Part shown: in pieces, positions 44,471 through 52,770 of the stretch | Position numbering within the stretch: the stretch's first letter is position 1 | How the letters are laid out: every line of letters begins with the position of its first letter | Source of the DNA: Bacteroidia bacterium | Lineage (GTDB): Bacteria; Bacteroidota; Bacteroidia; J057; JADKCL01 | Direction of reading: 5' to 3' | Assembly (NCBI GenBank): GCA_020635905.1 | Contig: JACJYV010000004.1 | Span: 434,001 to 498,000, forward strand | Length of the DNA: 64,000 nt | Translations under genes and position numbers: made by a program | The notes under the pieces: generated by a model | Database searches by the model: none | What the model saw: only the letters and a program-made list of their open reading frames with translations | Told to the model about the DNA's origin: nothing

Positions 44471-45709
44471 ATGTCAGACATGGCAGAAAATATCCCCTTT
44501 TTACCTCAAAATCCACGTTACCAATCCGTAGGGAAGGTGCCTGGCTGGGATTTGGAAAAAATCAGGAAAGCTACCGTTTTGGTGGTGGGAGCAGGGGCGC
44601 TTGGCAACGAGGTCTTGAAGAATCTTGCTTTGCTGGGCCTGGGCAGAATTATTGTTGTGGATTTTGACCGGGTAGAAGTCTCGAATTTGTCCAGATCTGT
44701 TTTGTACAGGGAGGAAGACGCCCGTTTGGGAAAGTTTAAGGCAGAGGTTGCGGCGCAAAGATTGAAGGAAATTAACCCAGAAATCAAGGTAAGTTTTTTG
44801 GTAGGGGATTTGGGCTCAGATGTGGGATTGGGACTGGTCCGCCTGGCGGATGCGGTGATAGGTTGTCTGGACAACCGTCTGGCGAGGTTGTATTTGAACA
44901 GATTTTGCTATCGCCTGGGGAAAAGCTGGGTAAACGGAGGCATCCTGAATCTTTCAGGTCAGGCAGAAGTTTATCGGCCAGATAAAAACTGCTATGAATG
45001 CAGCATTACTGAAAAGGGATGGGCGGAAATCAGGCACAGAATTGGATGCGCCGACATTGCCCAACGCTATGGAAATCAGGGGATTATCCCAACCACACCC
45101 ATTTCTGCCTCCATCATTGGCGCAATTCAGGTGCAGGAAGCACTGAAAATCATTCTGAACCAGGAAGAAGATGGTCTCGCTGGAACCAAATTTTATTACG
45201 AAGGTCAAAAAGTGATTGCAGGTAAGTACCAAATGCTGCCTCCAAGGCAGGAATGTGAAAGTCACGGGGTGATTGGTCCTTTGGAAGAATGCCCGGAACT
45301 CAGGAGTTCCATGAGTTTGGGTGATTTTTTCAGTTGGGCTGAAAAACATTTTAACGGGGCAGAAGTGGTGCTGGAATCAGATCAGGGGTTGATTACGGGT
45401 CTTGGAGGTCTGAAATCAGGTCATGAAGTGGAAGTCTTCTTGCCAAAATCAAAATTTGATGTGGAACTAATTGCCCAAAAATACAACCTGAAAACGGAAA
45501 ATTTCGGGATTCCTCCCGGAAAACTGAAGTTTTCATTTTCCATTGATGATATTCACCTGATGTCCCAATCACTGCTTCAGCTCGGGTTTCCTTTTATGCA
45601 CATTATCAGGGTTTTAGTGGATGGAGAGCGGAGGTTTTTAGAGCTTACGGGCGACCGTTTTGAATTTGAAAAATCAGGTTTCCATGAAGGCCTTCCCGTT
45701 TGGAGCTAA
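44471..45709 (+). CDS. E1-like ubiquitin-activating enzyme (ThiF fold) with possible UFD
   Basis: 412 aa. Rossmann core: VVGAGALGNEV (38-48), DFDRVEVSNLSR (64-75), GKFKAEVA (87-94), CLDNRLAR (132-139). CYEC (174-177) may bind zinc with later Cys. Cys193 (HRIGCADI) lies where related bacterial E1s have a conserved R.SC and is a candidate thioester Cys. PTTPISASIIGAIQVQEALK closes the core. Residues about 265-412 form an extra mixed alpha/beta domain; E1s that feed E2s carry a C-terminal ubiquitin-fold domain here. The protein would adenylate the C-terminal Gly of the Ubl encoded 218 bp downstream and pass it to the E2. It is divergent from the giant DUF4157 gene across a 228-bp spacer. Confidence 0.9.
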   Translation: MSDMAENIPFLPQNPRYQSVGKVPGWDLEKIRKATVLVVGAGALGNEVLKNLALLGLGRIIVVDFDRVEVSNLSRSVLYREEDARLGKFKAEVAAQRLKEINPEIKVSFLVGDLGSDVGLGLVRLADAVIGCLDNRLARLYLNRFCYRLGKSWVNGGILNLSGQAEVYRPDKNCYECSITEKGWAEIRHRIGCADIAQRYGNQGIIPTTPISASIIGAIQVQEALKIILNQEEDGLAGTKFYYEGQKVIAGKYQMLPPRQECESHGVIGPLEECPELRSSMSLGDFFSWAEKHFNGAEVVLESDQGLITGLGGLKSGHEVEVFLPKSKFDVELIAQKYNLKTENFGIPPGKLKFSFSIDDIHLMSQSLLQLGFPFMHIIRVLVDGERRFLELTGDRFEFEKSGFHEGLPVWS

Positions 45710-45927
45710 GTCAGCAGTTTGTAAATGAAATTGGGGCTGGGATAGGGAAGGTTTATTGAGATTGGAAAAGGTGAAAGAATTGGGACGCGCCCGATGCATT
45801 TAGTTTCGAATTTTATTGCCTTAAATAGCAGTCAGAACGGAAAAAATTCCTAATTTTATCCAAATCATCTTCCGGAAAACTGTAACTAATTGATTTTCAT
45901 TAATTCCGGGGTAAAAAGTTATACTTT

Positions 45928-46218
45928 ATGTCAAACCTAATTGTCGTTAACGTATTTATTACGGCGATCGGTACAGACGTCGATCTTGAACTTCCTGTAT
46001 CTTCAACTCCGTTGGATATTATCAGCTCTTTGCTGGAAAACGAGGAATTGAAAATTCCAAAGGAAGACCCTGAAACCCACCAGGCAATTGATTATCGCAT
46101 TGTTAAACGGGGAAAAGGGGAGACTGAGATCGAGTTGGTACAGGATGTTTCCCTCGGGGAACAAGGCATCCGTAATAAAGCCAAATTGTCGATGGTTCGG
46201 GACTTTGTTCCAGGCTGA
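45928..46218 (+). CDS. YukD-like ubiquitin-like protein ending in Gly
   Basis: 96 aa. The pattern is a beta-hairpin (LIVVNVFITAIGTDVDLELPV), a helix (TPLDIISSLLENEEL), then further strands ending KAKLSMVRDFVPG. This suits a beta-grasp fold of the EsaB/YukD type. The natural C-terminus is a single Gly (FVPG, stop at 46216-46218), so it is exposed for adenylation without processing. It is followed after 28 bases by the E2 gene and preceded by the E1 gene, which is what makes the ubiquitin-like reading convincing; the sequence alone would be weak. The target proteins are unknown. Confidence 0.75.
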   Translation: MSNLIVVNVFITAIGTDVDLELPVSSTPLDIISSLLENEELKIPKEDPETHQAIDYRIVKRGKGETEIELVQDVSLGEQGIRNKAKLSMVRDFVPG

Positions 46219-46246
46219 TCCAGCACTTCCGTCAGCAAAATTCACT

Positions 46247-46891
46247 ATGAGGAAAGTTGATCACCCCGATCTGAATGCATTTTATTCCCGCTCTCTGGTC
46301 GGGAAAGATCCGGTCGTTCGCCGCCTGGTGCGGGAACATTTGCTGCTGGATGAATTATGCAAATTGCGGCCCAATTTGTCGTATGAAGTTCTGGATGAGC
46401 ATCTTCCACCTCACAGATTTCGCATTTTTATCGAGGATTTGCTGGGAATTTCAGGCGTTAACCCGGATCAATCTCCTGTTTTCAGGAAGGATCATGTACT
46501 GGAAATTACCCTGCCACCTGCTTACCCGGTCGAGCCAGCCATTTGCTACATGATTACCGACGCCTGGCACCCCAATATTCAGCATGGAGGAGGTCCGTTT
46601 AAGGGTAGAATTTGTGGAAATAATGAAACTTTTTCCGCCTTTTTTTCTCTGGATGATTTGGTGCTGAGGATTGAGGAAATGCTTGCTTATAAAATGTATA
46701 ATGCCGATTTTGTTCATCCATTTCCTGAGGATGAAATTGTTGCTAAATGGGTGTTGGATTATGGTGAGCCATTGGGAATTGTGAAGAAAAGGCAGGGTAT
46801 TCTGGCTACAGAATTTCCTGAGGGAGCCTTTGCGGAAAAGAGAAAAGTTTTGAAAATGTCCTTAAATCAGAGAAAAGAGTTAGCTGTTTAG
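46247..46891 (+). CDS. E2-like ubiquitin-conjugating enzyme (UBC fold)
   Basis: 214 aa from ATG 46247, chosen because the frame upstream overlaps the Ubl gene. Residues 78-100 have the UBC core strand and PP.YP.EP (90-98). The HPN motif is WHPNI (107-111) and the catalytic Cys is C123 in FKGRICGNN; HPNx(n)GxIC is the signature of active E2s. N- and C-terminal helices extend the domain (residues 1-45 and 165-214). It would take the Ubl from the E1 as a thioester and transfer it to a substrate lysine. It is in one operon with the Ubl and the two membrane proteins downstream (24-base gap to the next). Confidence 0.9.
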   Translation: MRKVDHPDLNAFYSRSLVGKDPVVRRLVREHLLLDELCKLRPNLSYEVLDEHLPPHRFRIFIEDLLGISGVNPDQSPVFRKDHVLEITLPPAYPVEPAICYMITDAWHPNIQHGGGPFKGRICGNNETFSAFFSLDDLVLRIEEMLAYKMYNADFVHPFPEDEIVAKWVLDYGEPLGIVKKRQGILATEFPEGAFAEKRKVLKMSLNQRKELAV

Positions 46892-46915
46892 TAGCATGGA
46901 AAGAAAAACATCCTC

Positions 46916-48943
46916 ATGAAATTTTTAAGGAACATATCCAGAATCGGGGTGATATGGGCAACATTTATGTTGCCTACTTTGCTTTTGCAGGCCCAGAGCT
47001 GGGAAAATATTGTTGGTCTGAAAGACCGTCGGGGGAAGAATGGAGCAGATGAGGTCAAGGTGGGTTCTTTTACCCTGCATGCTACCTATACTACAGACAA
47101 GGTGGGCCGTGGAACAGATATTCCGGCCAATGCCACTGTGGACTTTGGCAGAAAGCCCGAGGCCTATATCAAAGTTTACATTTCCGACCTGAAATGGATC
47201 GATCCCACGTTTACTGAAGGTGACCGCAACTGGAAAGTGGTTTTTAACCCCACCTGGCTGAACGTCACCCCCAAAATCTGGGACAAGGAGGCGGATAAGA
47301 AAAAGGTAATGATCGGTTACTACACCGAGTACAGTGATCAGAGTGGCGCCCCGCCGCCGATCATTTTTACCGTTTCCAACAGTGGTGATTATACTTTTCG
47401 ACTGGGTTACAAGATTCTGACCCCCCAAACCACCAAGGAAAAGCCGAATTATGTGGATTTTTCCTTCAGTTTGAGGAATATTGGCAAGAAAGACCCTGCG
47501 GCTAAAGTAGAGGAGAAAAAAGTTGTGGTGGCCCCGCCCACCACCAATCCTGAGGACGAGCTTTCTGATGCTGACCTCGAAAAATCTATCCAGGATCTGG
47601 TGGACAAAGGGGATCTCAAAGGCCTGAAAAAGCTGATGGCAAAGTTCCCGAACCGCCGTCCTGTAATTGATGCCGCCATTTTCTTCGAGATTCAAATGGG
47701 GCAGGAACTGATTCAGGATTCCTCCAAAATTTCCACCAACTACCGTTACTTCCCTCAGGAGCAGGCTTCGCCTTCTGAAGTGATCATTACCGCCAAAATT
47801 GGCGATCGTGAGGTGCCAGCTGACTCAGTGGGAAAATGGCATAAAGGTGTTTTCATCGCTCACACCCGCATGAAGTACACCCTTCAGGCGGCCCACATCA
47901 TCTCTCCCAAGAATAAATCCAAGATCGAAATTGACCCTTCTGTGGGAAAACTGGCTCTTTTTGCCTACAAGGATACGCTGGACAGCGCCTTTATCCACTT
48001 CCATATCAAGGGTGGGGGACCGCCATACAGATTATTCTTTTTCCAGAAGAAAAAGCGGCAGATTTTGCCCATTGACAAGCCGTTTATCATTTATTCAAAG
48101 GATACAATTGTCAATAAATTTGCAATTGCGAACCGTCTCAGAATCCAGGATGAAGGTGATTTTTCAATCACTCTGTTCGATAAAATTGGTCAGAAAGCAG
48201 TGGGAACCCACCTGGTTTTCATCGCGCCGCCACCTCTGATACCTGACTGGCTAAAGATCGCCATTCTGATTGCAACCTTCGTGATTATCATTGCCGCCAT
48301 CATTGTGCGCAGGCAGCAACGCAAGCGGGACGAGGAGATGGATAAATCTCTGGCTGTAATGCGTTCAAAGCCAACTATGAGACAAAAACCCGAGTTGAAT
48401 CTTGGGCTGATCTTCAAGGAATCTGCAATTTCCCTGGTGATGCTGAACGACGAATTTATTCAGGACGTGGAAGCTTATCTGCGCGACCGCAAAGCCAAAC
48501 CAGCCAGTAAGGATTCGGATCTGGTGGAAGGCCTGGTCATGGGACGCATCATGAAATTTGACCACAATACGGAACAGTTTCACCTGCAACTGGAGCGCTT
48601 TGAGCGGATGAAAGTTTCCAAAACTGCCGATTTTTACCACGACCGCCACGATGAGGATGCCTGGCCTGAACTGAGGGAAATTGAGGAACGAAATCCTGAA
48701 CTTCAGCGCATTGGCTGGTTGCAGACTGCAGGTGGAAATACCATGTCATTTTCCAATGCTGAGCAACAGTTCCACGAAGAGCAGTTTCCTGAATTGTACC
48801 AATTGGCCATGAAAATTGATGCAGATGCAGCGAATAACACAGTGGTATTTTTGTCAAGGTCCTTATCCGGAAAAATGAATAACCCCCGAAGTATCCGTGT
48901 GGATGCTGCCTGGGGGACCTGGGAGGAATTAAAAGGGGAATAG
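46916..48943 (+). CDS. Membrane protein with periplasmic beta domains and cytoplasmic degenerate JAB/MPN domain
   Basis: 675 aa. Signal peptide 1-27 (ends LLLQAQ), periplasmic beta-rich part to about 440, one membrane helix at about 443-465, then a basic cytoplasmic stretch. Residues about 490-660 match a JAB/MPN domain by pattern: EGLVMGRI (first strand), ERNPELQRIGW, then Q603-T-A605-x7-S613-x2-E616. Active JAMM reads HxH-x7-S-x2-D, so the spacing is exact but both His and the Asp are replaced. It is probably a pseudo-isopeptidase that binds Ubl or E2, as inactive MPN subunits do in eukaryotes. It lies between the E2 gene and the VWA/RING-like gene, 24 and 13 bases away. The domain was recognised by eye. 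Confidence 0.72.
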   Translation: MKFLRNISRIGVIWATFMLPTLLLQAQSWENIVGLKDRRGKNGADEVKVGSFTLHATYTTDKVGRGTDIPANATVDFGRKPEAYIKVYISDLKWIDPTFTEGDRNWKVVFNPTWLNVTPKIWDKEADKKKVMIGYYTEYSDQSGAPPPIIFTVSNSGDYTFRLGYKILTPQTTKEKPNYVDFSFSLRNIGKKDPAAKVEEKKVVVAPPTTNPEDELSDADLEKSIQDLVDKGDLKGLKKLMAKFPNRRPVIDAAIFFEIQMGQELIQDSSKISTNYRYFPQEQASPSEVIITAKIGDREVPADSVGKWHKGVFIAHTRMKYTLQAAHIISPKNKSKIEIDPSVGKLALFAYKDTLDSAFIHFHIKGGGPPYRLFFFQKKKRQILPIDKPFIIYSKDTIVNKFAIANRLRIQDEGDFSITLFDKIGQKAVGTHLVFIAPPPLIPDWLKIAILIATFVIIIAAIIVRRQQRKRDEEMDKSLAVMRSKPTMRQKPELNLGLIFKESAISLVMLNDEFIQDVEAYLRDRKAKPASKDSDLVEGLVMGRIMKFDHNTEQFHLQLERFERMKVSKTADFYHDRHDEDAWPELREIEERNPELQRIGWLQTAGGNTMSFSNAEQQFHEEQFPELYQLAMKIDADAANNTVVFLSRSLSGKMNNPRSIRVDAAWGTWEELKGE

Positions 48944-48956
48944 TCAAGACTGACCA

Positions 48957-51449
48957 ATGGAGGAAAATATCCGGCATACACACACACAAAGCTTTCTTTC
49001 CAAAGTGCGAAATCCGATTAATAAGTATTTATTTATCGCCTGGCTGACTGTACTCATTCCTTTGGGGATGTTTGCCCAGAAAACTGCGGTGAAAACCCGT
49101 CCCAAAGCCAAAACGGAAGCTGTGCCCGACAGTCTGGTAATTCGCAAACCAGATACCACCTTCGGGATTTACAACATTGTTTCGGACAGCCAATATACTT
49201 ATTACATTGACCTGAACATCAATGCGTTAAAGGATGGAATCCCCTTTGACTCCACTGCCATTATCGATAGTGTGCTTTACCTGGAAGTCATGCGCGGGGA
49301 CACGGATACGGTGAAAGTGCACGATATCGTGCCTTATCCGTTTGGGACCGTACTGATCATGCTGGATATTTCGGGTTCAATGAACACCTCCACCATGGTA
49401 GGCAAGAAGATTTCCAATTATGATTATGCCAAAAACATCATTCTGGATCTGATTAAAAAGCATAAGCTACCTCCTTATACCACATATTTTTCTGTTTTCA
49501 ATGAGGAACCCACCACGCCTGCTCCATTGAATAAGAGCCAGAAGGAGGACATGAAATTGCTTAAACCGCGGGGCTACACCCACCTCTATCACTCCTTGTA
49601 CAAAAACATTGAGTGGATGGAGAAGCGCCCGGGCAAGAAAATCCTGATTTTGCTGGCCGACGGGGAGGACGACCCCAGGGGCACACCTGCCCCTACATTT
49701 ACCAAGACCGACCTGATGGGTAAGTTGAAGGATCTGAACAGCGATTTTTACTTTTACCCCATAGGAATTGGTCAGGACATCAATGCCACCACGCTGAAGG
49801 AATTTTCCGACAGCACCGTCACCCATAGGGATACCTTTAATTATAACCAGGCGCCCGTAGGCTTGCATGACCTGTTGGAAACCGTAACCCGGGTTCCGTG
49901 GACACACACCATACAATTCAATTCCAAGCATCCTCCCTACACCGCAAACGAGCGGACCATTGTTGCCCGGGTTGGAAGTCATTATGATTCAGATCGTTAC
50001 AGATTGGGATCCATTTTCAACCCCTGGCGGGAAAGAACAGTTTGGCAGGCTACCTGGCTGGTGGCGATCATTTTTGTGGGCCTGATTGGAATTTTCTTTT
50101 CTTTCATCAATCCCTGGTTGCGTCAGCGCAAATTCAATGGCAAATACGTCATGGAATACTGGGAAGTGAAGCAGGAGGGAATTACCAAATACGATCCTCT
50201 GACCAAATACCCTTTCCAGGACAAGGATAAAGTGGTGGTGAAATGCGATCACATGACCTCCATTGAAACATGGAACTACGAAGCCAGGGCCAAGGGGAAG
50301 GAGAAAAATGCCCGCAGCAAAAAGAAAAACAGGTGTATTTACTATCCTCACGAGTGCAAGGAAGGCTACGGACCAGGTGGAATCGGGGATTTCTTTACCC
50401 AGCGTTCTGAGGATAAGAAGTTTTTCTGGCTGGTGGCAGGAGCTATTGGTGCCTTTTTGGGTTGGGCAGGCTTTGCCAAGATTGAACAGGCCAGAGAAGG
50501 GAAATATGGTGAATGGTTGCGGGAAATTGCCGGCAGATTTGACGTGCAGAGTTTCTTTAACATGCCGCATCCCCTCAAACCTCATATTTTTGATGTACAA
50601 ATTGCGCTGGAACGATTTATTGAGCCCCTAACGGATCATATTTTCCTGGGCATGCTGTTTGGCGCGGGAGTGAGTCTGACCCTTTCGGTGGCGAAGGAAC
50701 TGAGTATGGGGCGGGTGAAACTTGGTTTCAAGGAAACGCCCATTTTGATCCTGCGTCTGATTGGCTACGTGCTGATGGGCATCCTGATTGGACTGGTTGT
50801 TTTTGGAGCCTGCGAAATGTTGCACTTGTATGTAATCAAACAATACAGTTGGATTCCAGCCATTTTGAGCCTCATTCTCACTGGCGGGCTAATCGGGTGG
50901 CTGCTGACAGGTCAGGCGGTACGGGGTGGAGTAGGAGGGATGCTCGCGGGCCTGATTGCCTTCCCCTTCTTCTTTATTGCGACCCATTATGTGTTTACCC
51001 TGGATGCAGAAGGCTGGAAAATGCTCTGCCTGATTATCATGGGAAGCTTGATGGGCTATGTACTTTCTGCCGCCACAACCCGCACAGAACTGGCTGAAGT
51101 AGAATGCTATACCCGTGGAAAACGTTTCCTAAAAACCAATATCACGGACTGGTTGCGGGCCAATGGAGAGGTTACCATCGGTCGCGGGCCCAGCGCCAAT
51201 ATCCGCCTGAAGGGTGTGGCCATCATTCACGAAGGCCGCCGGATTTCACTTACTGACACTTATGCGCGTTTCATCCTCAAAAATGAAAACGTGTATATTG
51301 AACCCATCGTGGAAACGGAAATAAACGGTATGACATTGATCCCCTTCAATTTGCGCAAATTGCGTGACGGAGATGAAATCAAATTCAAAGGCAAATCGCC
51401 TGCTACCGTTAAATTCAAGCAAATCAAAGCAGGCGGGAATTTGTTTTGA
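48957..51449 (+). CDS. VWA / RING-like / FHA-like polytopic membrane protein (candidate E3)
   Basis: 830 aa. A signal or anchor segment is at 22-42. A periplasmic VWA domain (about 120-320) has an intact MIDAS DISGSM from residue 137. A membrane helix (about 361-385) leads to a cytoplasmic loop with YDPLT (412-416), C430-x-H432-x6-W439 and C460...H465-x-C467, which fits the half-RING (SP-RING-like) pattern with one zinc site. About six helices follow (487-706). A C-terminal FHA-like domain (about 733-826) has IGR (741-743) and ING (789-791) plus LRDGDEI. The RING-like module next to an E1, Ubl, E2 and MPN-like protein suggests an E3. A strong terminator ends the operon. VWA is certain, FHA likely, RING tentative. 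Confidence 0.75.
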   Translation: MEENIRHTHTQSFLSKVRNPINKYLFIAWLTVLIPLGMFAQKTAVKTRPKAKTEAVPDSLVIRKPDTTFGIYNIVSDSQYTYYIDLNINALKDGIPFDSTAIIDSVLYLEVMRGDTDTVKVHDIVPYPFGTVLIMLDISGSMNTSTMVGKKISNYDYAKNIILDLIKKHKLPPYTTYFSVFNEEPTTPAPLNKSQKEDMKLLKPRGYTHLYHSLYKNIEWMEKRPGKKILILLADGEDDPRGTPAPTFTKTDLMGKLKDLNSDFYFYPIGIGQDINATTLKEFSDSTVTHRDTFNYNQAPVGLHDLLETVTRVPWTHTIQFNSKHPPYTANERTIVARVGSHYDSDRYRLGSIFNPWRERTVWQATWLVAIIFVGLIGIFFSFINPWLRQRKFNGKYVMEYWEVKQEGITKYDPLTKYPFQDKDKVVVKCDHMTSIETWNYEARAKGKEKNARSKKKNRCIYYPHECKEGYGPGGIGDFFTQRSEDKKFFWLVAGAIGAFLGWAGFAKIEQAREGKYGEWLREIAGRFDVQSFFNMPHPLKPHIFDVQIALERFIEPLTDHIFLGMLFGAGVSLTLSVAKELSMGRVKLGFKETPILILRLIGYVLMGILIGLVVFGACEMLHLYVIKQYSWIPAILSLILTGGLIGWLLTGQAVRGGVGGMLAGLIAFPFFFIATHYVFTLDAEGWKMLCLIIMGSLMGYVLSAATTRTELAEVECYTRGKRFLKTNITDWLRANGEVTIGRGPSANIRLKGVAIIHEGRRISLTDTYARFILKNENVYIEPIVETEINGMTLIPFNLRKLRDGDEIKFKGKSPATVKFKQIKAGGNLF

Positions 51450-51467
51450 CCTGATTTCAAAATCATC

Positions 51468-51506
51468 AAAAAGCCTTTGTCAGGGTAAGTCTGGCGAAGG
51501 CTTTTT
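51468..51506 (+). terminator. Strong intrinsic terminator after the Ubl operon
   Basis: AAAAAGCCTT (51468-51477) pairs perfectly with AAGGCTTTTT (51497-51506) around a 19-base loop, ending in a T-run. It lies 19 bases after the stop of the VWA/RING-like gene and marks the operon end. Confidence 0.85.
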
Positions 51507-51719
51507 CATTTTGCAGCTTCCCAAAAATGAAATTCTCAAAATTGGAAATATGAAGGAGTGGTCGAAGTGTAGATTCAAGAAATAATTTGCCTAAAGGAAA
51601 GTAATAACTGACCTGGTCAGGGTGTAAATGCTGAAAATAATGGGAAATTACTCATGGAATTTTGGACTGATGTGCATCCCAAATTCAGAACAATTTTGAA
51701 AAGCATTTAATCACAAAAA

Positions 51720-52745
51720 ATGAACCCTGAATATTTCCTGAAAGAAAAGGAGAGGGACTCCCAATTTTCGCACCAGGCTGAGGAGAACAAGGAAACAAGT
51801 TTAACCACTCCTCCTCCGGGATTTGATTTACAAACGGGAAGCCCCATTCAGCAAAAAGAAAAGGACGCTCAGGACAAGGGGGCCATTGAAAAGCAGGAGA
51901 AGGCTCCATTTTCGCCCAAAAACAGACAAGCAGATCCGCCACCCCTTGAGCATAACGGCCCGGAAATCGAGGTAAAGGCTGGTCCTCAGCAAAATCCTGT
52001 TGAAATGGCTTCAAAATATCCCGCCTGGAATCATTTGCTTCGCAATATGCAGGTTCAGGGTATGGATTCGCCTGATTTTACGCTGGTGTGTGCCCGCTTT
52101 ATGCTCGCGGCTAAAGGTGGGCAGGTTGAAGAAGCTGCCAAAATAAAGGCCGAAATTGCTGAATACCTTGAGCAAAAGAAAGCCTTTAAATCGCCCAAAA
52201 ATGGCGCACATTTGTGGAGCGGGGTGCTACCCGAAATGAATGACCTGACCCAGGGCCGAAACACAGTTTCTGCAAAAGGGACCACGGTCAATCATAACGG
52301 GCATTATGCAGACGAAAACGTAATGCTGGAATCCGTGCCAGCGGGTGAGGTGTTCAATGGAGTGGACCTTTCCTCTGACTGGAAGAATATCACCCTGCCA
52401 TTTTGGGCTGAGTTGTCAAAATACTATGCAAGAGGCATTAGGGGCGAACTGCATGTGCACACTTATCGTGGACTAAGGGGAGATTCCGTGTTGAAAAATG
52501 TGGAGTTGGAGGAATTGAAAGGAAAAATTGATAACAAAGCTGTAATCCCTAAATTTTTCATTTATGCCAATTGGGGGCAAAAAGTGGGAAAAAATGAGGA
52601 TGGAGTCCCTGTTTTTGAAAAAAGGAAAAGGGAGAAACAAATCAGCAGGCAGGATATGGAGGGAAGAAATTGGGAAATTAATGATCAGGTTGAAAAGGAT
52701 GGAGGTTACTGGCCCAGCGGTAAAATTATTGGAGAAGAATGGTAA
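51720..52745 (+). CDS. Putative eCIS cargo/polymorphic-toxin-like protein
   Basis: 341 aa. Residues 1-100 are disordered, with a leader TTPPPGFDLQTGSPIQQKEK closely like APPVFDLVSAPVQQKGEE in the giant DUF4157 protein; both start near residue 30. There is no secretion signal. The C-terminal domain (about 105-341) has HLWSGVLPEM, FWAELSKYYARGIRGELHVH, YRGLRGDSVLKNVELEELK, a W-S-G...A...S..YA pattern that recalls C-terminal toxin modules of polymorphic toxins acting on NAD or nucleotides. I cannot name the family. The shared leader and the HEAT gene 25 bases downstream suggest cargo plus partner. It follows the terminator, so it has its own transcription unit. Confidence 0.62.
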   Translation: MNPEYFLKEKERDSQFSHQAEENKETSLTTPPPGFDLQTGSPIQQKEKDAQDKGAIEKQEKAPFSPKNRQADPPPLEHNGPEIEVKAGPQQNPVEMASKYPAWNHLLRNMQVQGMDSPDFTLVCARFMLAAKGGQVEEAAKIKAEIAEYLEQKKAFKSPKNGAHLWSGVLPEMNDLTQGRNTVSAKGTTVNHNGHYADENVMLESVPAGEVFNGVDLSSDWKNITLPFWAELSKYYARGIRGELHVHTYRGLRGDSVLKNVELEELKGKIDNKAVIPKFFIYANWGQKVGKNEDGVPVFEKRKREKQISRQDMEGRNWEINDQVEKDGGYWPSGKIIGEEW

Positions 52746-52770
52746 ACTTGTGGTGATCAACAAAAAGAAA

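Noticed and set aside
46088..46246. Longer start for the E2 gene
   Set aside because: It would overlap the Ubl coding sequence by 131 bases; the ATG at 46247 starts a complete UBC domain and gives normal operon spacing.
52564..52770. Longer start for the second HEAT gene
   Set aside because: The extension is the shadow of the cargo gene's C-terminus; ATG 52771 starts right after that gene ends.
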